Positions 1 to 6,570 of a DNA stretch of 9,261 bases are shown here, one piece after another (position 1 is the stretch's first letter; the number at the start of each line of letters is the position of its first letter). The notes beneath the pieces are model-generated. The model worked only from the letters and a program-made list of their open reading frames with translations, did not search any database and was not told the origin of the DNA. Origin of the DNA: Thermofilum sp. (GTDB lineage Archaea > Thermoproteota > Thermoprotei > Thermofilales > Thermofilaceae). The DNA lies in contig JAJHRM010000097.1 in assembly GCA_020832965.1 (NCBI GenBank), positions 1 through 9,261 on the forward strand, in the 5' to 3' direction. The position numbers and the translations under genes are program-made.

Positions 1-260
1 CCTACGCGGTCTTCGAGGTGTGCATCGGAGGGGACCTGTACGCCGACTTGATGAAGCTGAAGCACGCGGTGGATCTCTGGAACTCGATCGCAGTGCTCGT
101 CACCACGAGGGATAGGGTGGAGGAGGCGAGGAAGTGGGTTGAGGGGGCGCTGCACGAGGTCGCCCAGAACTTCAGGATCCTAACCGTGGAGGAGGTCGTC
201 GAACTTTACAAGAGGAAGAGGGGCTACAAGGAGCTGGAAGCGAAGCTGGGCCTCGTCTAG
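1..260 (+). CDS. C-terminal part of a hypothetical protein, possibly nuclease-fold
   Basis: The frame is open from the left edge of the window and ends at TAG 258-260, so only the last 85 or so residues are seen. The visible part is a soluble alpha/beta segment. It begins with a strand-like FEVCIGG, followed by a helix with DLMKLKHAV, a second strand (IAVLVTT) and a charged helical tail rich in Glu, Lys and Arg. An acidic residue at the end of a strand, then a Lys-bearing helix and a hydrophobic strand, is compatible with the C-terminal half of a PD-(D/E)XK nuclease fold. The catalytic half lies outside the window, so this is only a suggestion. GC-rich third positions indicate a resident chromosomal gene. 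A GTG at 18 is an internal codon, not the likely start. Confidence 0.75.
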   Translation, partial: YAVFEVCIGGDLYADLMKLKHAVDLWNSIAVLVTTRDRVEEARKWVEGALHEVAQNFRILTVEEVVELYKRKRGYKELEAKLGLV

Positions 261-298
261 CCGAAACCGCTTTCTACCCCCTCCGCCGCGGGTTCCCG

Positions 299-370
299 AT
301 GAGCGGGAAGAAGGAGGAGAAGCCGAAGGAGGAGAAGAAGGAGAAGAGGAAAGTCCCCAAGTGCCGCTAA
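299..370 (+). CDS. Lys/Glu-rich micro-ORF (23 codons)
   Basis: An ATG at 299 opens 23 codons ending in TAA 368-370. The encoded peptide is almost wholly Lys and Glu after MSGKKEEK, and ends in VPKCR. No strong Shine-Dalgarno site is visible; the upstream bases are C-rich. The composition resembles the basic N-terminal tails of some archaeal ribosomal proteins, so it could be the stump of a truncated gene, a genuine microprotein, or chance in purine-rich DNA. No function is assigned. Confidence 0.3.
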   Translation: MSGKKEEKPKEEKKEKRKVPKCR

Positions 371-400
371 ACCGCGCTAGCCCTTAAGACTTGGACTCCG

Positions 401-414
401 CTTTTCCCCTCTTT
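401..414 (+). terminator. pyrimidine tract, possible plus-strand terminator
   Basis: This is a 14-base run of only C and T (CTTTTCCCCTCTTT). It follows the end of the plus-strand micro-ORF and precedes the convergent end of the minus-strand gene at 433. Archaeal termination commonly uses T-rich non-template tracts without a hairpin. The C content makes this a weak example. Confidence 0.25.
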
Positions 415-432
415 AAACGATGGAGACGCCCG

Positions 433-915
433 CTACCCAAAGTTTCGCGCTGGAAGGCGGCGTCTCTCGCTGAACCGCGCGCGCACAAGCCGCTTCACTG
501 GCACTGGTCTCGGCAGGCGCACCATCAGGCCACCGTCCTTCTCCATCCAGACGAGGCGCACCTCAACATCCTTTTCCTCCAGCTCCTTCTGCTCCTCTGA
601 CAGCTCCTTTTCCGCCACATGGTATCCGACGAAGAACTTGACCTCCTTTCTCTTCAGCTCCCTCCTCAGCATGCTCTCCAGCCGGATCAGGTCGCCCAGG
701 TGTATCGCGGCTGGCCAGTTCCTCAGCACGACCCATACCTCTTTTACTTCCTTGAACTCCCGGTACTTCCTGACTGACTCGAGAACCTTGAGGTGCGGCG
801 CCGGCACCGCTCCGAGCAGGGTCTCGCACTCGACCGCCAACCCCCTCTCGCGCACGTAGATGTCTGCGATGCTACCGCGCGCTTCGTAGGCGATGAAGCT
901 TCCCTGTATATTCAA
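433..915 (-). CDS. hypothetical protein, predicted small nuclease-fold (PD-(D/E)XK-like) protein
   Basis: This 160-codon gene starts at TTG 913-915 and stops at 433-435. An in-frame stop lies just upstream, so the start cannot move far. The N-terminal 60 residues show D18 in a strand (ADIY), the strand GLAVECET with E29 and E31, then K43 in a following helix and the strand EVWVV at about 59-63. A D..ExE..K pattern on adjacent strands followed by a helix and a strand resembles a divergent restriction-endonuclease-like core. Residues 100-120 are a highly charged helix and the tail is Arg-rich, which suits nucleic-acid binding. The gene is divergent from the NurA-like gene. An A/T box at 938-945 lies about 26 bases upstream, which would suit a leaderless transcript. 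Family membership is inferred by eye only. Confidence 0.65.
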   Translation of the reverse strand: MNIQGSFIAYEARGSIADIYVRERGLAVECETLLGAVPAPHLKVLESVRKYREFKEVKEVWVVLRNWPAAIHLGDLIRLESMLRRELKRKEVKFFVGYHVAEKELSEEQKELEEKDVEVRLVWMEKDGGLMVRLPRPVPVKRLVRARFSERRRLPARNFG

Positions 916-930
916 TGCGCATATTCAATG
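908..930. repeat. tandem 10-bp direct repeat in a divergent promoter region
   Basis: ATATTCAATG occurs at 908-917 and again at 921-930, separated by CGC, so the unit period is 13 bp. The pair covers the TTG start of the minus-strand gene at 915 and lies just upstream of the A/T box for the plus-strand operon. It could be a regulator binding site acting on one or both directions. A local duplication without function is the alternative. Confidence 0.55.
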
Positions 931-935
931 ATAGA

Positions 936-945
936 TAGAAATATC
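936..945 (+). promoter_or_regulatory. TATA-like box for the NurA-HerA-methylase operon
   Basis: The A/T-rich stretch AGAAATATC fits the archaeal TATA box loosely. About 25 bases downstream lies position 965, which would put the transcript start roughly 11 bases before TTG 976. On the other strand the same box (GATATTTCT) lies about 26 bases before the minus-strand TTG at 915, so it may serve both directions. No clear BRE is seen. This is inferred from spacing. Confidence 0.4.
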
Positions 946-985
946 CTTGGTTTCTACTGGAGTTTGGGGGCTATTTTGGCTGAGG
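945..985 (+). promoter_or_regulatory. structured leader element, copy 1 (spans the NurA start)
   Basis: CCTTGG (945-950) can pair as RNA with CTGAGG (980-985), giving six pairs of which two are G-U, around a 29-nt loop. The loop contains TTTCTACTGGA, then GGGGG (966-970), then ATTTTGG with TTG 976. A second copy at 7203-7243 has the same loop length and 25/29 identical loop bases. Its stem sequence differs, yet pairs throughout. GGGGG followed by five bases and TTG reads as a ribosome binding site and start. The G-U pairs exist only on the plus-strand transcript, which favours RNA in that orientation. I know no named family with this sequence. Confidence 0.55.
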
Positions 986-2259
986 CTGACGAAGTCCTCA
1001 GGTTTGCGACGTCGATCCTCAGGATCAGGAAGTACAGAAACTTTAAGATGAGCGCTCCTGAGGAGAGCGGAATTGAGTGGTCTACGCTGGACTGGTTCTC
1101 GGATGCGCCGAATGTCGAGTCAGAAGAAGTCGATGAAACGGGCATACACAAGGTGCCAATGCTAAGGGATATGCCCGCAACTCGAGTTATTGGTGTGGAT
1201 GGTAGCTCTAGGAGGTTTTCAACGCCTTATGGAGCCTTTGTCATAGCAACAGTAGCTGTGGCTTTAGGTCCCTCGTTGTTTGTAGACTATCCACCGCTAG
1301 AGTACGAGTACCCTGTCCGCTGGGAGCTTAAAACCCCCTTCGTGGCGACTTATGCATCAGAAGACATTGGAAAACATGGTTTAATAACTACAGAGTCGCC
1401 AGCAGACCACCCTTACTTCCCGCCGAGCTCCTCCAGCGTCTCGGGCAGTACCTCGGGGGGGTATTCTCTGGCAGAGATAGCACACGAAGTCAGAACGGGG
1501 CTGGAGACGCTGAGTCTTAGAATTGCAGCGTCTATAGGGCATGCCGGGTCTCTTATTCTGCTCGATGGTCCTCTTTACCAGAGACCCTGGAAGCTTGAAG
1601 TACGTAAGAGCAGGTATCTCAAGGAGGATTGGGCAAAGCTTACGGAGGAGAGAGTAAACGCTCTTAGAGAAGCCTACGGGCGACGAATAGCGGTTGTTGG
1701 TAGTATCAAACGATTAGATAAGTCGCGACTCATCGTGAAAGCTCACGGCACGCTGATTAAAGCGCTGAATCTCTTTTCCGCTTTTCCTCCACAGGAGAAT
1801 GATTATGCTGAGGCCGTTCAACTGGTAAGAGCTTATGTTGCGCAGCACAGCCTCAGGGGGCTTGAGCCCTTGCTCATAGGTCCCCTCCGCATGGTGCCTC
1901 CTGCTAAGTTGCAGGATGAGATCGGTGCTGAGACGCCAGAGATCGTTTACTCTTACGTAGTTATACCGCTGCTGCCCTATAATGGTAGCCTAGATAAAAC
2001 GCCGGTCAGTATAATAAGGTTGGAGGTTCTCGATGAGGTTTACGAGAAAGAGGGGCTAGGAGTCTTTTTCCGCGCGCTGAGCGAGGGTTTCACGGGAAAT
2101 CCCCTTCTTCCACGGGCACAAGTGATTGCGGATGCAAGGTGTAAGTATACAAGCAGAAGGCTTTTTGAGCAAATGTGTATGTATGCCCTAGCTGAGGGAG
2201 TCGAGCTATCATATAACACCTTGATGGCTTTACATGCAGGTGAAATCTATGCTGAGTGA
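976..2259 (+). CDS. nurA: NurA-family 5'-3' nuclease
   Basis: NurA proteins are Mn-dependent 5'-3' exonuclease/ssDNA endonucleases that work with the HerA translocase in DNA end processing. Counting from TTG 976 (427 residues), IGVDGSS carries the first catalytic Asp (D75, bases 1198-1200). A hydrophobic strand LILLDGP carries D197 (1564-1566). The C-terminal QVIADARCKYTSRR carries D386 (2131-2133), like the family's late conserved Asp and nearby basic residues. The protein is longer than typical NurA (about 340). One extra part is a Ser/Gly-rich stretch encoded at about 1420-1465 that includes a run of seven G. The start is uncertain: ATG 928 and ATG 1048 are in frame. TTG 976 is preferred because it matches the start of the metallopeptidase gene inside the shared element and lies downstream of the A/T box. 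It overlaps the HerA gene. Confidence 0.85.
   Translation: MAEADEVLRFATSILRIRKYRNFKMSAPEESGIEWSTLDWFSDAPNVESEEVDETGIHKVPMLRDMPATRVIGVDGSSRRFSTPYGAFVIATVAVALGPSLFVDYPPLEYEYPVRWELKTPFVATYASEDIGKHGLITTESPADHPYFPPSSSSVSGSTSGGYSLAEIAHEVRTGLETLSLRIAASIGHAGSLILLDGPLYQRPWKLEVRKSRYLKEDWAKLTEERVNALREAYGRRIAVVGSIKRLDKSRLIVKAHGTLIKALNLFSAFPPQENDYAEAVQLVRAYVAQHSLRGLEPLLIGPLRMVPPAKLQDEIGAETPEIVYSYVVIPLLPYNGSLDKTPVSIIRLEVLDEVYEKEGLGVFFRALSEGFTGNPLLPRAQVIADARCKYTSRRLFEQMCMYALAEGVELSYNTLMALHAGEIYAE
2239..2243 (+). promoter_or_regulatory. Shine-Dalgarno site that selects the HerA start
   Basis: GGTGA matches the archaeal 16S 3' end (UCACCUCC) and sits five bases before ATG 2249. The earlier in-frame ATG at 2234 has no such site. 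It therefore supports 2249 as the translation start, inside the last codons of the NurA gene. Confidence 0.6.
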
Positions 2260-4264
2260 AAATGAGCAGATTATGAGCAGTATAGTAGAAGTGCAAGCAA
2301 GGTTTGAAGAAAACATGAAAAAAGCGGTGAGTATAGCAAAAAAGATTGGGTTAAGGGAGAAGATTATAGGATGGGTTTCTCCCTATGAAGCAGCACAAGT
2401 AGGTGGTAGGGGTAACTATGTTAAAGTAATTGTAGAACTGAGTGATTATATAAATGAGCGCGATAAAAAATTGATAGCAAGATCAGACGCAATTCTAGCT
2501 GCTGTGGATTTAATCACGCTTGAAATAGTATCTCTTAGAATAGTTGAAGTATCCCGAGTAGATTATTACTCAAGCTATGGGGAGAGCGAAGCACTTACGC
2601 CATACCCAATAGTTCATGATGTAAGAGGGCTAATGACAAGACCTCAGATAACAGCAGAGCCTCTTCTAGCATTTAAGTATAGGGAAGTGAAAGACAGGGT
2701 AGAACTTTATGAAGGCAAAGTTGCCAATTATGTTATAGAACCTAGATCTCCTGTTGTTATACCTAGACCCGAGTATTTAGAGAGGCTAGTCGGTATAAAA
2801 GGTGATGTTGTGCTTGGAGCTTACACTATAGGGGAAGAACCCCTACTCTCTGAGGGGAATGCAGCTAAGGTTCTCATACCTTTTGAAGACCTCTTCTACC
2901 ATACCTTAATTGTAGGGACTACAGGGAGCGGTAAAACAACTTTCGTTAAAAACTTTATAAAATCACTTTTTAACTTAAAAGATAAGAATATAGCTATAGT
3001 ATGTATTGATGATAATGGAGACTATATACAAACGATATTCGATCCAATTTGGGACATCGAAGAGGAAGCTAGGATTGAGGAAGAGCTTGCGAAGCAGCTT
3101 TATGGAGGTATAGGGGGATTAAAAGATGTTAATGTACTTCTTCCATTAACTAAGCATTTTATATCAAGAAAATCTATTACAACTTTGAAAGATCTTGCAG
3201 AAAAATACTATGAAGATTATTTGAGAAACATGCATGCTCAAGCTAATAATTGTCCAATCGAAGAGTTAAAGAATAAATATTCTATCGAGGTTAAAGATGA
3301 AATAGCTATTTTGAAAATAAAAACCAAAAATGATGATGAACGAATAATAAATATTATACCTTATGCATTAAATTTTGATAAAACTAAAGAAAAGATCTCA
3401 GATTTATATCCTTATTTTACAGCAAGAGCTAGAGAAGCTTTCGCCTACTTTATTAATGCTTTCACGTCAAAAGAGGGAATTGATAAGCTCACAAAAGCAA
3501 TAAGACAAAGAATAAATAGAAGTATTAATTTAAAGGTTGCAAACGATTTAGATGAACTTCTAGATGATTTAAATACTATAGAGGAAGCTATAACACCAAG
3601 GTATTTCTATTTCTTTCTATCTGATTATTTTAAAATTCATGATCAAACATTAAGAAATGTTATTGGCGGCTTAAAGAATCTCGGAGATATAGGAATCTTT
3701 GATGTAAATATTGGAGGGAAAAACATAAATGAGCCCAACGTGGAAGCGTTCATAGAAAAAGATAGTTTGACAATTTTGGATCTTCGATCTTTAACTACAA
3801 AAGCAGCTAAGAGAATATTGACATTAAGACTCTTAAATAATATTCTTGAATGGAAAATGGAGAAAGAATTTCAAAAAACCCCTTCAATTATTGTTCTAGT
3901 GGACGAAGCCCATAGATTCTTCCCACGTAGCGCCGGTCCAGGAGAAGAAGAATACGTGGAGTACGTGTGTAGTGCGCTGGATAGGCTAGCTAGGTTAGGG
4001 CGTGTGAGGGGGCTTGGGCTCATCCTATCTACACACTCTCCTAAAGATGTTCACAGCACCGTGTTGAACCTCTGCAATAACAAGGTCATCTTTAGGCTTG
4101 AGCCGTCCCTCGCAGAGGAACTGGGGCTGCCGAAGGAACTGAGGGATTTTGTAAGCAAGGCGAGCGATAGAGTAGGTGTCGTTACGAGCCATGCTTTGAG
4201 ACTTCACCACGCTACGTTCAAAACTACGCCTCCTGTTCTAGGACACTTCAAGGTGAGGGGTTAA
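2249..4264 (+). CDS. herA: HerA-family DNA translocase ATPase
   Basis: HerA is a hexameric FtsK/HerA-clade ATPase that pumps DNA and stimulates its NurA partner. Numbering from the upstream ATG 2234, an N-terminal HAS-barrel-like beta region spans about 40-110. Walker A is GTTGSGKTT (228-236, K234). Walker B is SIIVLVDEAHRFFP (551-564, D557 E558). The following LSTHSPKDV (598-606) corresponds to the family's sensor segment, and RLGRVRG just before it could supply an Arg finger. Starting at 2249 gives 671 residues, against about 500 for housekeeping HerA. The excess is a Lys-, Ile- and Asn-rich helical region at about 270-510 between the Walker motifs. The first 1.65 kb is strikingly AT-rich, and the last 350 bases return to the GC-richer style of the neighbours. 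The 11-bp overlap with the NurA stop implies translational coupling. Absence of Mre11/Rad50 genes suggests an accessory rather than a repair copy. Confidence 0.92.
   Translation: MLSENEQIMSSIVEVQARFEENMKKAVSIAKKIGLREKIIGWVSPYEAAQVGGRGNYVKVIVELSDYINERDKKLIARSDAILAAVDLITLEIVSLRIVEVSRVDYYSSYGESEALTPYPIVHDVRGLMTRPQITAEPLLAFKYREVKDRVELYEGKVANYVIEPRSPVVIPRPEYLERLVGIKGDVVLGAYTIGEEPLLSEGNAAKVLIPFEDLFYHTLIVGTTGSGKTTFVKNFIKSLFNLKDKNIAIVCIDDNGDYIQTIFDPIWDIEEEARIEEELAKQLYGGIGGLKDVNVLLPLTKHFISRKSITTLKDLAEKYYEDYLRNMHAQANNCPIEELKNKYSIEVKDEIAILKIKTKNDDERIINIIPYALNFDKTKEKISDLYPYFTARAREAFAYFINAFTSKEGIDKLTKAIRQRINRSINLKVANDLDELLDDLNTIEEAITPRYFYFFLSDYFKIHDQTLRNVIGGLKNLGDIGIFDVNIGGKNINEPNVEAFIEKDSLTILDLRSLTTKAAKRILTLRLLNNILEWKMEKEFQKTPSIIVLVDEAHRFFPRSAGPGEEEYVEYVCSALDRLARLGRVRGLGLILSTHSPKDVHSTVLNLCNNKVIFRLEPSLAEELGLPKELRDFVSKASDRVGVVTSHALRLHHATFKTTPPVLGHFKVRG
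4252..4260 (+). promoter_or_regulatory. Shine-Dalgarno site of the methylase gene
   Basis: GGTGAGGGG lies within the last codons of the HerA gene, with eight bases between its end and ATG 4269. It supports that start and reading from the same mRNA. Confidence 0.5.
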
Positions 4265-4268
4265 GCGC

Positions 4269-6026
4269 ATGGGGAAGATTATCGAATCGTGCTTTCCTTA
4301 CCGCGAGGTATCGAGGCTTGCAAGGAGCGAGCTCAGGAACCCGCGCCCCTACCACCACATTCACCCGTGGCCTGGGAGGCTTCCCGGTGTGCTTTTCAGG
4401 GCTTTGATTTTGGCTTCACTACTCAAGGAGGGTGAGCTGGATAGATTCTGGCGCCTGCTAAAGACGGTCAAAAAGGTGGATGTAGGTAGGGGCATGGTGT
4501 TCCTTGACCCGTTCACTGGCTCGGGTACGAGTCTCGTTGAGGCTCTCTCGCTGGGGATGAGGGTGATCGGAATCGATGTAAACAGTGTGGCTTGGTTCAT
4601 TGCTAGGAGCACGCTGGTTCCCGTCAGACTGCTAGAGGTGAGGAAAGCCGCTTTGGCGGTGGCTGAGAAGGTGCGCCCCCTGGCTGAGAGGCTCTACGCG
4701 ACCCGCGTGGGTACGAGGGTGGTTGAGGCTAGGGCGTTCTTCTGGGTTAGGACTGTGCACTGTGAGAACTGCGGAAGTGAGGTGCAGCTGTTTAAGACCT
4801 ACAAGCTTGCCAGAATAAGGAGCAGGGTTTGGGCTTACTGTCCGCGCTGCCGTGTAGTGTTCCTCACAGAGGATGCAAGAGAGCTAGTATGCCCTCGCTG
4901 CGGTGAGACACTAAAGTCTGTAAGTTGGGGTCGCTTCTACAGGTGTCCGAAATGTGGGCATGTAGGCGTCGTAGCAGAGGCTGCTCGGAAGTCCGGGAGG
5001 CCTGGAATGGAGCTCTTCGCGGTTATGTACCGAGTTGGTGGGGAAGACAGGGTGAAGGCCGCTGATGACTGGGACTTAGAGAGGTACAGGGAGGCTGAGA
5101 GACTAGCGAAAGAGGTTCCGGAGGAATTCCTCAGGCTTGAGCTGAGGTATGGAGAGGAGACTTCACGTGTTCTGAGCTATGGCTATAGGTATGTAAGGGA
5201 GCTTTTCAATGCTCGTCAGCTCGTGATGCTATATGCGCTTGCTGAGGTGATAGCGGAGCTGAATGGAGAGGCTAGAAGGCTACTCGCTCTAGCCCTCTCG
5301 AAGACAGCCGCTTTCTCCACGGTTATCACCCCTTACACCTATGTGGCGCGAAAGCCTGAGAGCTCCTTTGCTCTGCATCAGTACATGTTTGAAAAAATGT
5401 ACATGGAAATCAATGCCCTCGAGAGCGTTCGGGGGTCCTTCCTGAATAACGTAGCGCACCTGCTTAAGGCTAAGCACTACGTAAGAAAGACTGTGGGATG
5501 TGCGCGCGTCTCGACAAGCATTGACAACGCGAATGTCTCACTTCTCGTGCAACCTGCTCAGGAGCTTAAGCTTTCGCCGAACTCCGTTGATCTCGTAGTA
5601 ACAGATCCTCCACACTTCGGGAACGTTATAAACTCTGGAATAGCTGATTTTCACTTCGCTGTGCTTAAGCCCCTACTCGAGGAGGATTTTGCGGAGTTTA
5701 GGAGGGAAAGCTCGTGCGAGGATGAGGAAGAGCTTGTCTTCGACCCGATACGCGGCAAGGACGCGGGTTTTTATAGACAAGGGCTTACCAAGGCTTTCGC
5801 GCGTGCTGCAGCAGCTCTTAAACCTGAAGGGCTCTTCGTCCAGGTCTTCAGACACAGGGAAGAAAAAGCATGGGACGTACTCCGCTCAGCTCTAGCAGAG
5901 GCTGGTCTCGAGATCATCAAGGAGTGGCCGCTCGACCTTGAGAACTACCCTCAACCTCAAGCGAGGTCGAGGGTTAAAGCTCGCAGCGCAGTTCTCGTAT
6001 GTAGGAGAGCAGCTGATATACGCTAG
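4269..6026 (+). CDS. DUF1156-like zinc-ribbon DNA methyltransferase (predicted adenine-specific)
   Basis: This is a SAM-dependent DNA amino-methyltransferase of 585 residues. The N-terminus (FPYREVSRLARSE, then HPWPGRLPGVLFRALILASLL) matches the start typical of DUF1156 methylases. Motif I is FLDPFTGSGTSLVEA (78-92), with acidic D103 in GIDVN. Four CxxC knuckles at 165/168, 191/194, 208/211 and 226/229 make two zinc ribbons inserted between the motifs. LFNARQLVMLYAL (312-324) is another family hallmark. Motif IV is TDPPHFGNV (445-453). The C-terminal LKPEGLFVQVFRHREEKAW followed by a terminal EWPL segment also fits the family. The DPPH in place of the usual DPPY is odd. The gene lies 4 bases after HerA and so is in the same operon. 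Its composition is GC-richer than HerA, which suggests a different history. It could protect host DNA from a partner nuclease or be an orphan methylase. Confidence 0.88.
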   Translation: MGKIIESCFPYREVSRLARSELRNPRPYHHIHPWPGRLPGVLFRALILASLLKEGELDRFWRLLKTVKKVDVGRGMVFLDPFTGSGTSLVEALSLGMRVIGIDVNSVAWFIARSTLVPVRLLEVRKAALAVAEKVRPLAERLYATRVGTRVVEARAFFWVRTVHCENCGSEVQLFKTYKLARIRSRVWAYCPRCRVVFLTEDARELVCPRCGETLKSVSWGRFYRCPKCGHVGVVAEAARKSGRPGMELFAVMYRVGGEDRVKAADDWDLERYREAERLAKEVPEEFLRLELRYGEETSRVLSYGYRYVRELFNARQLVMLYALAEVIAELNGEARRLLALALSKTAAFSTVITPYTYVARKPESSFALHQYMFEKMYMEINALESVRGSFLNNVAHLLKAKHYVRKTVGCARVSTSIDNANVSLLVQPAQELKLSPNSVDLVVTDPPHFGNVINSGIADFHFAVLKPLLEEDFAEFRRESSCEDEEELVFDPIRGKDAGFYRQGLTKAFARAAAALKPEGLFVQVFRHREEKAWDVLRSALAEAGLEIIKEWPLDLENYPQPQARSRVKARSAVLVCRRAADIR

Positions 6027-6097
6027 TATTACTCTCTTGATACTTTGCAAGAAAAGCGTCAGCGTGATTTCCCGGAAGGCTAAGAGGAGAAGCAAGT
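6027..6097 (+). promoter_or_regulatory. intergenic spacer with PRC-gene ribosome binding site
   Basis: This 71-base spacer has no convincing TATA box, so read-through from the methylase gene is plausible. GAGGAG at 6084-6089 lies eight bases before ATG 6098 and fixes the next gene's start. Confidence 0.4.
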
Positions 6098-6502
6098 ATG
6101 GCGCTCAGGCTTTCCGAGGTGGTTGTCAATAGCAACGAGGTTCAGTCTAAGATTCTGAATGCGCCAATAGTAGCGCCTGATGGAAAGAAGATAGGAGTTG
6201 TTACGGATATATATTATGCTAGAGACCTAACAGTTAAAAAAGTAGTTGTAAAAAATGACAGGGGCTTAAGCTTCGTTGTTTCAGCAGAGCGTTTGGTGCT
6301 TAAGGATGGCGTGATCGTGCTGCAGGAGTCTCCGCAGGCTGGCATCCTGCGCGCTGTAAGGGAGACCTGCAAGGCTCTAATCGAGCTTTTGGAAGCTTTC
6401 GAGGAAGATGATCCTCAGGAGGGTGCACCCTCCCTCTCTGCGGCGCGCGAGCATCTCAAGAGCGCTCTGAAGGCTCTGGACACGGGAGAAAGCGCTGGGT
6501 AA
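6098..6502 (+). CDS. PRC-barrel domain protein
   Basis: A 134-residue soluble protein. Residues about 15-78 form a PRC-barrel: LNAPIVAPDGKKIGVVTDI is the diagnostic strand-turn-strand, followed by alternating hydrophobic strands (VKKVVVKND, LSFVVSAERLVLKDGVIVLQ). Residues about 84-103 and 113-127 form helices. PRC-barrels occur in the RNA-processing protein RimM, photosynthetic reaction-centre subunits and many short archaeal proteins of unknown role, where they probably mediate protein or RNA contacts. The gene follows the methylase by 71 bases on the same strand and may be the last gene of that transcript. It could equally be a resident gene next to the module. A specific partner cannot be named. 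Confidence 0.82.
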   Translation: MALRLSEVVVNSNEVQSKILNAPIVAPDGKKIGVVTDIYYARDLTVKKVVVKNDRGLSFVVSAERLVLKDGVIVLQESPQAGILRAVRETCKALIELLEAFEEDDPQEGAPSLSAAREHLKSALKALDTGESAG

Positions 6503-6510
6503 GTGCATGA

Positions 6511-6570
6511 AGGAGTTTCTCTAGGAACTCCTCAAGGGTTGCTCGCGGTGACTGCTATTTTCCTGTTTAT
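6511..6570 (+). terminator. hairpin plus T-rich tract after the PRC-barrel gene
   Basis: AGGAGTTTC (6511-6519) pairs with GGAACTCCT (6524-6532) around a TCTA loop, giving nine pairs with one G-U. About 20 bases later comes the T-rich stretch ATTTTCCTGTTTAT. It lies 8 bases after the stop at 6502 and between convergent genes, so a terminator is a natural reading. A hairpin is not needed in archaea, hence the moderate confidence. Confidence 0.5.

Noticed and set aside
265..276. ACCGCTTTCTAC, resembling ACCGGTTTCTAC of the second element.
   Set aside because: Only these 12 positions agree (11 of 12). The following bases differ, and no enclosing stem or TATA box is present.
793..975. Extension of the NurA reading frame back to ATG 793 or ATG 928.
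   Set aside because: The part before 915 is antisense to the convincing minus-strand gene. ATG 928 lies upstream of the A/T box and has no ribosome binding site, whereas TTG 976 has one and matches the second element copy.
949..978. The shared element as a conserved protein N-terminus (FYW-S/N-...-GAILA in the same frame in both genes).
   Set aside because: The frame is kept in both, but two of the loop differences change the amino acid and the protein similarity stops at once after the element. Flanking stem covariation and the TATA boxes fit a nucleic-acid element better. It is not fully excluded.
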